Assembly: GCA_021802375.1 (NCBI GenBank)
Contig: JAKAAL010000265.1
Coordinates: 1-6,305, forward strand
Length of the DNA stretch: 6,305 nucleotides
Direction: 5' to 3'
Source: Bacillota bacterium
GTDB lineage: Bacteria; Bacillota_E; Sulfobacillia; Sulfobacillales; Sulfobacillaceae
Translations under genes and position numbers: made by a program
Notes under the pieces: generated by a model
What the model was told of the DNA's origin: nothing
What the model saw: only the letters and a program-made list of their open reading frames with translations
Databases searched by the model: none
In this document: piece after piece, positions 1 through 4,264 of the stretch
How the letters are laid out: each line of letters opens with the position of its first letter
Position numbering within the stretch: the first letter of the stretch is position 1

Positions 1-132
1 TGCCAGCAGCAGGGCGACGAGTACCAGCCAAATCCCGGCCACCCCCATCAACAGACCAATGCCCATCACGATGACGCCTAAGGGGGAACGCCAGCGTAAT
101 TGCCAGCGTTTCCCCAACCCGAAGGGCCTCAT
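1..132 (-). CDS. Small membrane protein, C-terminus beyond the window
   Basis: The reading frame opens with MRPFGLGKRWQLRWRSPLG and continues into a hydrophobic stretch from about residue 20 (VIVMGIGLLMGVAGIWLVLV and onward) that runs off the left edge. This is the pattern of a short protein with a basic, cytoplasmic N-terminus and one or more membrane helices. Its ATG overlaps the stop of the upstream gene as ATGA (start 132-130, stop 131-129), so translation is probably coupled. The visible part is 44 residues. I recognise no family; it could be a small plasmid membrane protein or the beginning of a larger conjugation or secretion component. The call as a gene rests on the overlap and on the clear basic-then-hydrophobic pattern. 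Confidence 0.65.
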   Translation of the reverse strand, partial: MRPFGLGKRWQLRWRSPLGVIVMGIGLLMGVAGIWLVLVALLLA

Positions 133-299
133 CGAATGGACACCCGCAAAATCTCCGGCGCGGTAGCATCAAAGGCATCTTGCGGAACACGAAAACTCCG
201 TCGCCGGCGTGTTTGCCCGGGCCGGACCGTGGCGGGCTTAGGACGAGGAACCGGTTGCGCGGTATACACATCACTGGTAAATTGTCGCGACATATTCAT
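129..299 (-). CDS. Small basic proline/arginine-rich hypothetical protein (56 aa)
   Basis: The frame starts at ATG 299-297 behind an AAGGAG box five bases upstream and gives a 56-residue protein beginning MNMSRQFTSDVY. The middle is rich in proline and arginine (PVPRPKPATVRPGQ, then RRRRSF), with no hydrophobic segment and no recognisable domain. The stop overlaps the start of the membrane-protein gene that follows by four bases, so the two form a translationally coupled pair. A strong terminator ends the preceding transcription unit at 321-347, only about 20 bp upstream, so this pair either has a promoter inside that short gap or is reached by read-through. It is too short to appear in many gene calls. 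The ribosome binding site and the tight coupling are the main support. Function unknown. Confidence 0.6.
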   Translation of the reverse strand: MNMSRQFTSDVYTAQPVPRPKPATVRPGQTRRRRSFRVPQDAFDATAPEILRVSIR

Positions 300-320
300 C
301 TTCACTCCTTCTCACCCAAT

Positions 321-347
321 AAAAGTCCCCCGGGAGAACCGGGGGAC
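321..347 (-). terminator. Rho-independent terminator behind the gene at 359-661
   Basis: Read on the minus strand, a nine-base-pair GC-rich stem (GTCCCCCGG pairing with CCGGGGGAC, 5-nt loop) is followed directly by TTTTATT. It begins 11 bp after the stop of the upstream gene and so ends that transcript. It lies just before the ribosome binding site of the next gene. Confidence 0.85.
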
Positions 348-358
348 ACCAACCCAAG

Positions 359-661
359 TTACTCGAAACGGGACGGCATTGGCCGGGCGGCCACCCGGCC
401 GGGCATCGCGGTAGCACCCGGGGGCAACGCCCGCCGCACCGGACGATGAAGCAAGGTCCGCCGAGACGGCGAAGCATCGAGCATCGGCCGTGTTTCCACA
501 ACGACGGAGGCCATGACGGGGGCGGTCGGAGGCGTGACCGGTTCTCCGTTCCGGTAGGCCCGGCGCACAACAACGGGACCCATAGCGGGCAACTCGGTGG
601 TCTGCGGCTTCCAAGCGATATAGGCCACCGTCACCCAAAAGGCAATCGACAAATACAGCAT
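359..661 (-). CDS. Small membrane-anchored hypothetical protein (100 aa)
   Basis: I chose the ATG at 661-659 because an AAGGAGGG box lies six bases upstream; longer in-frame versions have no such signal. The 100-residue product starts MLYLSIAFWVTVAYIAWKP, a single N-terminal membrane helix or uncleaved signal anchor (about residues 2-17). A soluble, basic and proline-rich tail follows (VTPPTAPVMASVVVETRP, later RRTLLHRPVRRALPPG). I recognise no domain. The gene stands alone between two terminator-bounded regions, with its own terminator 11 bp behind the stop. Its leader region (about 662-825) is overlapped on the other strand by the predicted small RNA at 735-831, so expression may be controlled by antisense pairing; that is inference. 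Confidence 0.7.
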   Translation of the reverse strand: MLYLSIAFWVTVAYIAWKPQTTELPAMGPVVVRRAYRNGEPVTPPTAPVMASVVVETRPMLDASPSRRTLLHRPVRRALPPGATAMPGRVAARPMPSRFE

Positions 662-699
662 AGAACCCTCCTTGTAACGCACAACGGGGCGCAGGCCCC

Positions 700-728
700 T
701 TGACAACGAGTGAAGGGTTGGCTAGACT
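700..728 (+). promoter_or_regulatory. Strong sigma-70-type promoter on the plus strand
   Basis: A perfect -35 hexamer TTGACA (700-705), a 17-bp spacer and a -10 hexamer TAGACT (723-728; 4 of 6 consensus positions including the first T-A and the final T) point to the right. Transcription would start near 735. No plus-strand gene lies downstream, but a terminator hairpin ends about 70-95 bp further on. All protein genes here are on the other strand, so the promoter most likely drives a small RNA. Confidence 0.6.
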
Positions 729-734
729 GCAGGC

Positions 735-831
735 AAGATGATTTGCTTGCGGTTTACGCCGGACAGCACATCCGACGGCAATCTTCACCAACACCGATTC
801 AACCAAACCCCGCTGGCGGCGGGGTTTGTGT
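735..831 (+). ncRNA. Predicted small RNA (about 95 nt), possibly antisense
   Basis: The unit is bounded by a consensus-like promoter (700-728) and a Rho-independent-type hairpin (805-827). In between there is no ribosome binding site with a worthwhile reading frame, but short stems can be drawn: GCAAG pairing with CTTGC near 733-750, and CGGA with TCCG around 759-775, flanked by GCC/GGC. The RNA would be complementary to the untranslated leader of the minus-strand gene starting at 661 if that transcript begins near 823 (weak promoter TTGTTA, 18 bp, CATAAC at 859-830). Small antisense RNAs are common regulators on plasmids. I match it to no known RNA family, and the ends are estimates. Confidence 0.45.
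805..827 (+). terminator. Terminator hairpin of the predicted small RNA
   Basis: AAACCCCGC (805-813) pairs perfectly with GCGGGGTTT (819-827) across a five-base loop, and TTTGTGTTAT follows on the plus strand. The U-rich tract is interrupted, so it is a moderate terminator. The hairpin could act on both strands, but the minus side is less U-rich, and a better minus-strand terminator already exists at 872-910. Confidence 0.55.
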
Positions 832-871
832 TATGATGCCAGCCGAGTCCGAGTAACAAGAGGAAACAACC

Positions 872-910
872 AAAACCCGCTTGCCACCGAATGCCTCGGC
901 AGAAAGCGGG
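872..910 (-). terminator. Rho-independent terminator behind the gene at 948-1148
   Basis: On the minus strand, CCCGCTT pairs with AAGCGGG (876-882 and 904-910), with an inner CCGA/TCGG pairing, and TTTTGGTTGTTT follows immediately. It lies about 38 bp after the stop of the membrane-protein gene and ends the small-gene transcript coming from the right. Confidence 0.75.
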
Positions 911-947
911 CAACGGACCGCTTTCGGCGGCTCACCCAGCAAATAGG

Positions 948-1148
948 TCATTTGGACAGCATGACCGCCGCGCCCACAACCATCAGAGCCACTCCTTGCA
1001 TCACCCCGCCCCATTGACGGGTCACGGCACTCCAGATCACCACGAATCCCCCGAGCGCTACGCCGCACCACATCAGCAATAACGCCACGACGGCCCGCTC
1101 CGTATCCGCTTTGATATCCCGCCGTGTCAGCCAGTGCCAGAAGCGCAT
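948..1148 (-). CDS. Small two-helix membrane protein (66 aa)
   Basis: The ATG at 1148-1146 has an AAGGGGG box seven bases upstream. The 66-residue product has a short basic N-terminus (MRFWHWLTRRDIKADTERA) and then two hydrophobic segments, about residues 20-42 (VVALLLMWCGVALGGFVVIW) and 48-64 (GVMQGVALMVVGAAVML), separated by a short TRQWG loop. This is a helical hairpin in the membrane with both ends probably inside. I recognise no family; holin-like or small plasmid membrane proteins have this size, but nothing in the sequence decides for them. It is the last gene before a clear terminator and follows the 54-residue gene by 40 bp, so it is probably co-transcribed with it. Confidence 0.75.
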   Translation of the reverse strand: MRFWHWLTRRDIKADTERAVVALLLMWCGVALGGFVVIWSAVTRQWGGVMQGVALMVVGAAVMLSK

Positions 1149-1188
1149 GCATTCACCCCCTTGAAACGGATCTGGAATTCCGGATTCC

Positions 1189-1353
1189 TTAACCGATCAC
1201 GGCCGCAACGGTGCCGTCATCCGCCAACACCACAGCTTGAATGGCTGCCGTAGGCCAGCCATGACCTGTGGCAAATTCTTGAGCCACAATCTCCACGGCA
1301 TCTACAACAGCCGTCTGAATAATCTCCATCCCCGAATCATATTGAACCGTCAT
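1189..1353 (-). CDS. Small acidic hypothetical protein (54 aa)
   Basis: Starting at ATG 1353-1351, behind AAGGAG with six bases between, the frame gives MTVQYDSGMEIIQTAVVDAV and continues to ...VVLADDGTVAAVIG, 54 residues in all. It is acidic, lacks a hydrophobic membrane segment, and looks like one helix (EIIQTAVVDAVEIVAQEF) plus a beta hairpin at the end (QAVVLADDGTVAAVIG). No family recognised. The strong ribosome binding site and the regular helix-then-strand pattern argue for a real gene despite its size. A possible -10 element TATATT (minus strand, about 1387-1382) lies upstream, without a convincing -35. Confidence 0.65.
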   Translation of the reverse strand: MTVQYDSGMEIIQTAVVDAVEIVAQEFATGHGWPTAAIQAVVLADDGTVAAVIG

Positions 1354-1400
1354 AATAATCTCCTTCCCTTCTTTTTATGAAATATATCGTGGTATCGACC

Positions 1401-1436
1401 GGAGGCCGAACCCTCCCCGAGGAGAGGCCGGCCTCC
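1401..1436 (-). other. GC-rich hairpin between two small genes
   Basis: GGAGGCCG (1401-1408) pairs with CGGCCTCC (1429-1436), and an inner CTCC/GGAG pairing extends the stem. It starts about ten bases after the stop of the gene at 1447-1659. Neither strand has a T-run after it, so it is more likely a transcript-stabilising or processing hairpin than an efficient intrinsic terminator. Confidence 0.5.
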
Positions 1437-1446
1437 CCCATGCAAA

Positions 1447-1659
1447 CTAGATCCACTGGGGATACACACTTCTGATATACTCTACTACCCCTTGCGCGGT
1501 TTCCGGCAGCCCTCTTACGGGCGAGCCCTGGGCCACCGACAAGGCCGCGTCATACAGATCGCGGACCTCATCCTTGCGCATCCGTCGAAGTCGAATACGT
1601 ACCATTAAGTCGTTCTGGGAAAACATCTGAGAAGACATTGTGAAAGAAGCAGAAGCCAT
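1447..1659 (-). CDS. Hypothetical protein (70 aa), basic N-terminal half
   Basis: I prefer the ATG at 1659-1657, nine bases behind an AAAGGTGA box; a GTG nine bases earlier (1668) would overlap that box. The product begins MASASFTMSSQMFSQNDLMV, continues with a strongly basic stretch (about residues 24-32, RIRLRRMRK), then a helix (DEVRDLYDAALSVAQG), and ends ...VVEYIRSVYPQWI. No domain is recognised. The basic segment could contact nucleic acid, but this is not evidence enough for a function. It lies after a strong terminator (1768-1804) and so begins a new transcript. The roughly 110 bp upstream hold a small GCGACC/GGTCGC stem at 1701-1715 that may belong to its leader. Confidence 0.65.
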   Translation of the reverse strand: MASASFTMSSQMFSQNDLMVRIRLRRMRKDEVRDLYDAALSVAQGSPVRGLPETAQGVVEYIRSVYPQWI

Positions 1660-1767
1660 AGGAATCACTCACCTTTCTGAGAAGATGAGTGAAACACACA
1701 GCGACCGGCGGTCGCGGCACACCAGCCGAGAACCTTTCGAGAAAACATTCAGCATAACGGGGCGATC

Positions 1768-1804
1768 AAAAAAACCGGAGACCATCATAAACGATGATCT
1801 CCGG
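1768..1804 (-). terminator. Strong Rho-independent terminator ending the ssb/accessory operon
   Basis: Read on the minus strand, CCGGAGATCAT and its partner ATGATGGTCTCCGG form a long stem with two small bulges (1775-1804), followed by seven T residues (1768-1774). It starts about 18 bp after the stop of the gene at 1822-2112. It is the best terminator in the window and marks the end of the operon that carries ssb. Confidence 0.9.
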
Positions 1805-1821
1805 CATAATGTTTTGGCGCT

Positions 1822-2112
1822 TTAAAGATACGCGGACGCTCGCGTATCGTAGGCAGCCGGATCAAACCTTAATACCATATGGTGAATCGCACGGGCCACG
1901 TCGTCGAAGCGTACGATAGAACACGTGAGATCCTCCTCAAGATCATCGGCTTCCAGCGTGACACTGCATTCCCCGGTTCTCAGGATCTCGACCGCCGGGT
2001 ACACATGGCGTTGAGCCAGGGCAGCCGCTTGAGCCGCCTCCCGGGAATCCTCAATCACCATATCCATGTCGGCCACCCGTCCCTTGGGAGCCTGATACAC
2101 GCGAATTTTCAT
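1822..2112 (-). CDS. Acidic hypothetical protein (96 aa)
   Basis: The ATG at 2112-2110 has a perfect AAGGAGGT box eight bases upstream, which decides the start against longer in-frame versions. The 96-residue product begins MKIRVYQAPKGRVADMDMVI and reads like a small alpha/beta protein: a strand (IRVYQAP), a helix (SREAAQAAALAQRH), strands (VEILRTGECSVTLEA), an acidic turn (DDLEEDL), and a second helix (FDDVARAIHHMVLRF). The family is unknown. It is the last gene of the transcript, 109 bp behind ssb, with two hairpins between them. It has no membrane segment. As a short acidic protein next to ssb on a mobile element it could be an accessory or anti-defence factor, but nothing in the sequence shows that. 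Confidence 0.75.
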   Translation of the reverse strand: MKIRVYQAPKGRVADMDMVIEDSREAAQAAALAQRHVYPAVEILRTGECSVTLEADDLEEDLTCSIVRFDDVARAIHHMVLRFDPAAYDTRASAYL

Positions 2113-2152
2113 AGGGTTAAACCTCCTTCGATTGATGCCTACAACACGGCCA

Positions 2153-2189
2153 CCGCCGGACGGCGGCTGGCTCACTCCACCAAGCCAGC
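2153..2189 (-). other. Two adjacent hairpins between ssb and the next gene
   Basis: CCGCC/GGCGG (2153-2157 with 2162-2166) and GCTGGCT/AGCCAGC (2166-2172 with 2183-2189) follow each other directly. No T-run follows on either strand. They may protect the 3' end of the ssb message or act as a weak attenuator. The 109-bp gap otherwise holds only the ribosome binding site of the next gene. Confidence 0.45.
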
Positions 2190-2221
2190 ACACCGCACCA
2201 ACGCGACTCGTGCAGACCTAT

Positions 2222-2617
2222 CTAAAACGGCAAGTCCTCCGGAACCGCCGGGTCATCTTCCGTCACGGGTGCTTCGGCCCCCTGAGCCGCCTTATGCGGG
2301 TTGCGATCGAGAAAGTTCACTTGATGAGCCTGAATCTCGTACAACACACGCTTTGACCCATCCTGCGCCTCATAGCTGCGCATTTGCATGCGGCCTTGCA
2401 CACTGATCAGTCGTCCCTTGGACAAGTTGTTGCCTACCACCTCGCCCAATTTGCGCCATGCGACTACGTGAAAGAAATCCGCGTCCCGCTGGCCTGCGGC
2501 ATTGGCAAAAGGACGGTTAGAGGCAATCTGAAACTGAGCCACCGGCACGCCTTGTGAGGTATAACGCAACGAGGGGTCTTCCGTTAAACGGCCTTCGACA
2601 ATAATTGTATTAATCAT
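2222..2617 (-). CDS. ssb: Single-stranded DNA-binding protein
   Basis: This 131-residue protein is a plasmid- or phage-type SSB. It coats single-stranded DNA as an OB-fold oligomer during replication and recruits partners through its tail. The OB-fold spans about residues 1-104: MINTIIVEGRLTEDPSLRYT at the start, VPVAQFQIASNRPF, then FFHVVAWRKLGEVVGNNLSKG with the aromatic residues that stack on bases, then RLISVQGRMQMRSYEAQDG. A short linker leads to the acidic C-terminal tip ending EDLPF, the counterpart of the usual DDDIPF. It is shorter than chromosomal SSBs (about 160-180 residues) because of the linker. Start choice: ATG 2617 lies ten bases behind AGGAG; an in-frame TTG at 2620 lies at the ideal seven. 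The start overlaps the end of the interrupted upstream frame, which suggests coupling. Confidence 0.95.
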   Translation of the reverse strand: MINTIIVEGRLTEDPSLRYTSQGVPVAQFQIASNRPFANAAGQRDADFFHVVAWRKLGEVVGNNLSKGRLISVQGRMQMRSYEAQDGSKRVLYEIQAHQVNFLDRNPHKAAQGAEAPVTEDDPAVPEDLPF

Positions 2618-2723
2618 CAACGATCCGCTCCTTTAGTTTGGGATTGGTAAAACGAAACAAAGCCTCCACCTCGGCGCGTGAGCGCCGGAACGAATCCGCA
2701 CCATCGTCCGAACATTCCGAACA
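2610..2723 (-). pseudogene. Downstream half of a small membrane-anchored protein, cut off by an in-frame TAA
   Basis: Directly after the TAA of the 34-residue gene (stop at 2726-2724), the same frame stays open for 37 codons to TAA 2612-2610. It reads CSECSDDGADSFRRSRAEVE, then ALFRFTNPKLKERIVDD. This looks like genuine protein: charged, amphipathic, and ending eight bases inside the start of ssb, as coupled genes often do. No ATG lies in it and no ribosome binding site precedes it. The simplest reading is one 72-codon gene (membrane helix plus soluble tail) with a nonsense codon at position 35. A tandem nine-base repeat sits right at the stop. Alternatives are programmed read-through or a sequencing error. 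Confidence 0.5.
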
Positions 2724-2828
2724 TTAATGATGCGAATAAAAGCTGACTACCACGACCGGAATCACAACCACCAAGCCACCCAAGCCCCAAAGCACCCGTT
2801 CGACCGCTAGAATCACTGAGGGAACCAT
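2724..2828 (-). CDS. 34-residue membrane peptide (N-terminal half of an interrupted gene)
   Basis: The ATG at 2828-2826 has an AAGGAGGTAGGAG box at good distance. The product starts MVPSVILAVERVLWGLGGLV, continues VVIPVVVVSFY and ends SHH: a single membrane helix with almost no soluble part. It follows the AcrIII-1-like gene by 37 bp and precedes ssb in the same operon. The frame goes on after its TAA with plausible protein for another 37 codons, so this may be the truncated front of a 72-codon bitopic membrane protein rather than a complete 34-residue peptide. Family unknown. Confidence 0.6.
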   Translation of the reverse strand: MVPSVILAVERVLWGLGGLVVVIPVVVVSFYSHH

Positions 2829-2865
2829 CGCTCCTACCTCCTTGTCGGATCAACCGCGTGATAAG

Positions 2866-3198
2866 CTAAGCGTCCCCGTAAGGGGTCACCGTGACCAGAA
2901 AGAAACGAATCGCCGCGCCATCTGGCAACGTGGTGGTGCCTTCTGGCAACCGCGGCCCGGTATATTGAGCAACAATGGCCGCATCATCCACATGCAAAGT
3001 CACCGTGCAGCGATTGACGGCCACGGATTGGCCCAGCATCCGACTGAGAATCGCCGCCGTATCGGCGTGGCCGACAGAGGAACGTACAGCCTCTCCGTAC
3101 ATAGCGCGCACGGAATTGACCGTTAACGGCGCCACTCGCACCGTCGCCCACGGCTCTGCCAGCATATTCAGTGAAAAGGCATTCAGTAGGTACAACAT
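2866..3198 (-). CDS. DUF1874/AcrIII-1-family protein, probable cyclic tetra-adenylate ring nuclease (anti-CRISPR)
   Basis: The 110-residue protein matches, from memory, the DUF1874 family (STIV B116, SIRV1 gp29). Members degrade cyclic tetra-adenylate, the alarm signal made by type III CRISPR complexes, and so switch off effectors such as Csx1/Csm6. Diagnostic parts: MLYLLNAFSLNML at the start (family pattern NAFSxNML, Ser9), SVGHADTAAILSRMLG at 41-56 with the conserved histidine His44, and GPRLPEG at 81-87 with Arg83 and Glu86 at the places of the known active-site residues. Length fits the family (about 110-120). The start is ATG 3198, five bases behind GGGTGG; a GTG at 3207 is less likely. 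No CRISPR or cas gene is nearby, so a mobile-element anti-CRISPR is more likely than a cellular Crn2. Confidence 0.85.
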   Translation of the reverse strand: MLYLLNAFSLNMLAEPWATVRVAPLTVNSVRAMYGEAVRSSVGHADTAAILSRMLGQSVAVNRCTVTLHVDDAAIVAQYTGPRLPEGTTTLPDGAAIRFFLVTVTPYGDA

Positions 3199-3222
3199 CG
3201 TCTCCACCCTTTCTGTCTTCGA

Positions 3223-3242
3223 GAACCCCTTCGACAGGGGTT
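3223..3242 (-). other. Hairpin at the junction before the AcrIII-1-like gene
   Basis: AACCCC pairs with GGGGTT (minus strand, loop TGTCGAA) right at the stop codon of the small basic-protein gene, about 25 bp ahead of the next start. No T-run follows, so it is not a clear terminator. It could influence translation of the downstream gene or separate the two coding regions. Confidence 0.35.
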
Positions 3243-3459
3243 ATTCCCACGACACCCTCTCTGTCACACGGCGGGAGCCGTGGGAAGACGAGTCATCCTC
3301 CGCCGTCTGGGAAGAACGGCCGCTTTTGTTGCGGGGCTGGCGTCGATAGGAAGCCTGTCGGCCTTTTTTCGCCGGCACAACTTTCGTACGGGGATCGCAC
3401 CCGCCCCACGATTGACGGGGCAAAGATCGCCCGTGCTTTAATGCATCAGAAATTCGCAT
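3241..3459 (-). CDS. Small basic low-complexity hypothetical protein (72 aa)
   Basis: From ATG 3459-3457 the frame gives 72 residues: MRISDALKHGRSLPRQSWGG, then a strongly basic middle (VVPAKKGRQASYRRQPRNKSGR), then serine- and charge-rich sequence (SSQTAEDDSSSHGSRRV) ending VSWE. It looks disordered and suited to binding nucleic acid, but no family is recognised. A GTG three codons upstream (GTG GTC AGT ATG) lies closer to the GAGAAGGG box, so the start is uncertain. It begins 17 bp after the DUF4258 gene and is followed by the AcrIII-1-like gene, which supports a shared transcript. The frame also stays open upstream inside the DUF4258 gene, so part of its openness may be due to base composition. 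Confidence 0.5.
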   Translation of the reverse strand: MRISDALKHGRSLPRQSWGGCDPRTKVVPAKKGRQASYRRQPRNKSGRSSQTAEDDSSSHGSRRVTERVSWE

Positions 3460-3476
3460 ACTGACCACGACCCTTC

Positions 3477-3725
3477 TCAACTCACGAGTGGAATGCGGTA
3501 CACCGTAATCACCAACCGCTGAGCACGATCCACCACCATGCGCACCCCGTTCGCTCCGGTCATAACCTTCAAGGGAGAACCAGAAATGCGGGATGGCGTC
3601 ACATAGTGTGTCCCTTCCAAGGCGTCGAAGATTTCCTGACGACAAATCCCCCGCTCATAGGCGCGTAATTGGCCATGTGCGGTCAAAGACCATGTCGGTC
3701 GAGTCCGTGTAGAATAAACAATCAT
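3477..3725 (-). CDS. DUF4258 family protein (82 aa)
   Basis: The ATG at 3725-3723 lies six bases behind GAGGTGA. The protein carries the pattern of DUF4258, a small family with a RelE-like fold: LTAHGQLRAYERGICRQEIFDAL (residues 14-36, with His17, Arg21 and the ERGI turn), then SGSPLKVMTGANGVRMVVD, then a final strand pair LVITVYR. In family members the histidine-arginine pair and the C-terminal TVY strand are typical. Function is unproven; some members lie beside antitoxin-like genes, others stand alone as here. No antitoxin-like gene adjoins it. It is the first firmly supported gene of the operon that leads to the AcrIII-1-like gene and ssb. Confidence 0.75.
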   Translation of the reverse strand: MIVYSTRTRPTWSLTAHGQLRAYERGICRQEIFDALEGTHYVTPSRISGSPLKVMTGANGVRMVVDRAQRLVITVYRIPLVS

Positions 3726-4220
3726 GATTCTCACCTCATTTAAAAGTGATTCCGTCAAGCCGACGCCAGCGGCGGCGGCATGAGTGAGTCACCCTCTGCG
3801 AGAAAGAACCCCCATCACCAACGCCACGAGCATTACGGCAAAAACCTTCCGTTGATCAACGCCCCACCGTATGCCGCACACCAAGAGAGTCGCAGCACGC
3901 TGACCATCCCTTACAGTAAAGCGGTTCGCAAGCGGAAAACGAATACCGACACGACACAATGCACGGGCGGAGCCCGTGCCATCATGGAAGACACGGAAAG
4001 TCGAAAACCGAGATGATCAACAGCAGCAGTCGAACTCCCGCCCCACGCTCAGCACAATCTCATGCCTGAGACGGATCATGCACCACCTAAGGCGCGCAAC
4101 GCAGAGGACAAAAAAGCCAATCTCCCGACAGGAGGAACAAACCATCGTGAGAAGCGACGGCCTTGTCACTCAATAAGTCTCATCCACCTCTCTATAAGAT
4201 TAGTGACGACTCGCCCTGAT
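3726..4220 (-). other. About 500 bp without a firmly supported gene
   Basis: On the minus strand one frame is open from 4016 to a TGA at 3791-3789 and its second half looks protein-like (RDGQRAATLLVCGIRWGVD, then QRKVFAVMLVALVMGVLSRRG). However, it lacks an ATG until the last 14 codons, and the TTG (3959) and GTG (3881) starts have no ribosome binding site. The stretch also holds a perfect palindrome CGTTGATCAACG (3850-3861) and the hairpin at 3961-3979. It could be a decayed gene, a leader region, or DNA belonging to the origin. A -10-like TATAGA lies near 4196-4191 on the minus strand without a matching -35. Confidence 0.4.
3961..3979. repeat. Perfect 8-bp GC-rich hairpin
   Basis: GCACGGGC and GCCCGTGC form an uninterrupted stem with a three-base loop. 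No T-run follows on either side, so it is not an ordinary intrinsic terminator. Such tight stems occur at single-strand origins, nick sites and protein-binding sites on plasmids, but the sequence alone does not decide. Confidence 0.55.
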
Positions 4221-4262
4221 CCCGCAAACGCTGACGGCACAACACATTCCGGCGTTTGCGGG
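4221..4262. repeat. 11-bp perfect inverted repeat beside the iterons
   Basis: CCCGCAAACGC (4221-4231) and GCGTTTGCGGG (4252-4262) are perfect inverted copies around a 20-bp spacer. They lie just outside the iteron array, on the side away from the rep-like gene. No T-run follows on either strand. The pair may be a binding site of an initiator dimer, or a hairpin that ends or processes the rep transcript. Confidence 0.6.
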
Positions 4263-4264
4263 CA

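Noticed and set aside
312..806. 164-codon open frame on the minus strand through the gene at 359-661 and its leader
   Set aside because: It lacks a ribosome binding site, passes through the terminator at 321-347 and overlaps the better supported frame at 359-661.
735..831. tRNA gene
   Set aside because: The stems do not form a cloverleaf, and the conserved TTCGANNC loop in register with an acceptor stem is absent.
1879..2406. 175-codon open frame on the plus strand
   Set aside because: It runs antisense through the acidic hypothetical gene and ssb, has no ribosome binding site, and its composition is that of a shadow frame.
2617..2724. 35-codon frame MFGMFGRWCGFVPALTRRGG... starting TAATG at the stop of the membrane peptide and ending TGATG at the ssb start
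   Set aside because: The junctions look coupled at both ends, but the protein is unlike a real one, and the other frame over the same bases (…RAEVEALFRFTNPKLKERIVDD) looks far more like coding sequence.
3780..4016. 78-codon open frame on the plus strand
   Set aside because: There is no ribosome binding site and the composition is not protein-like; it faces against all neighbours.
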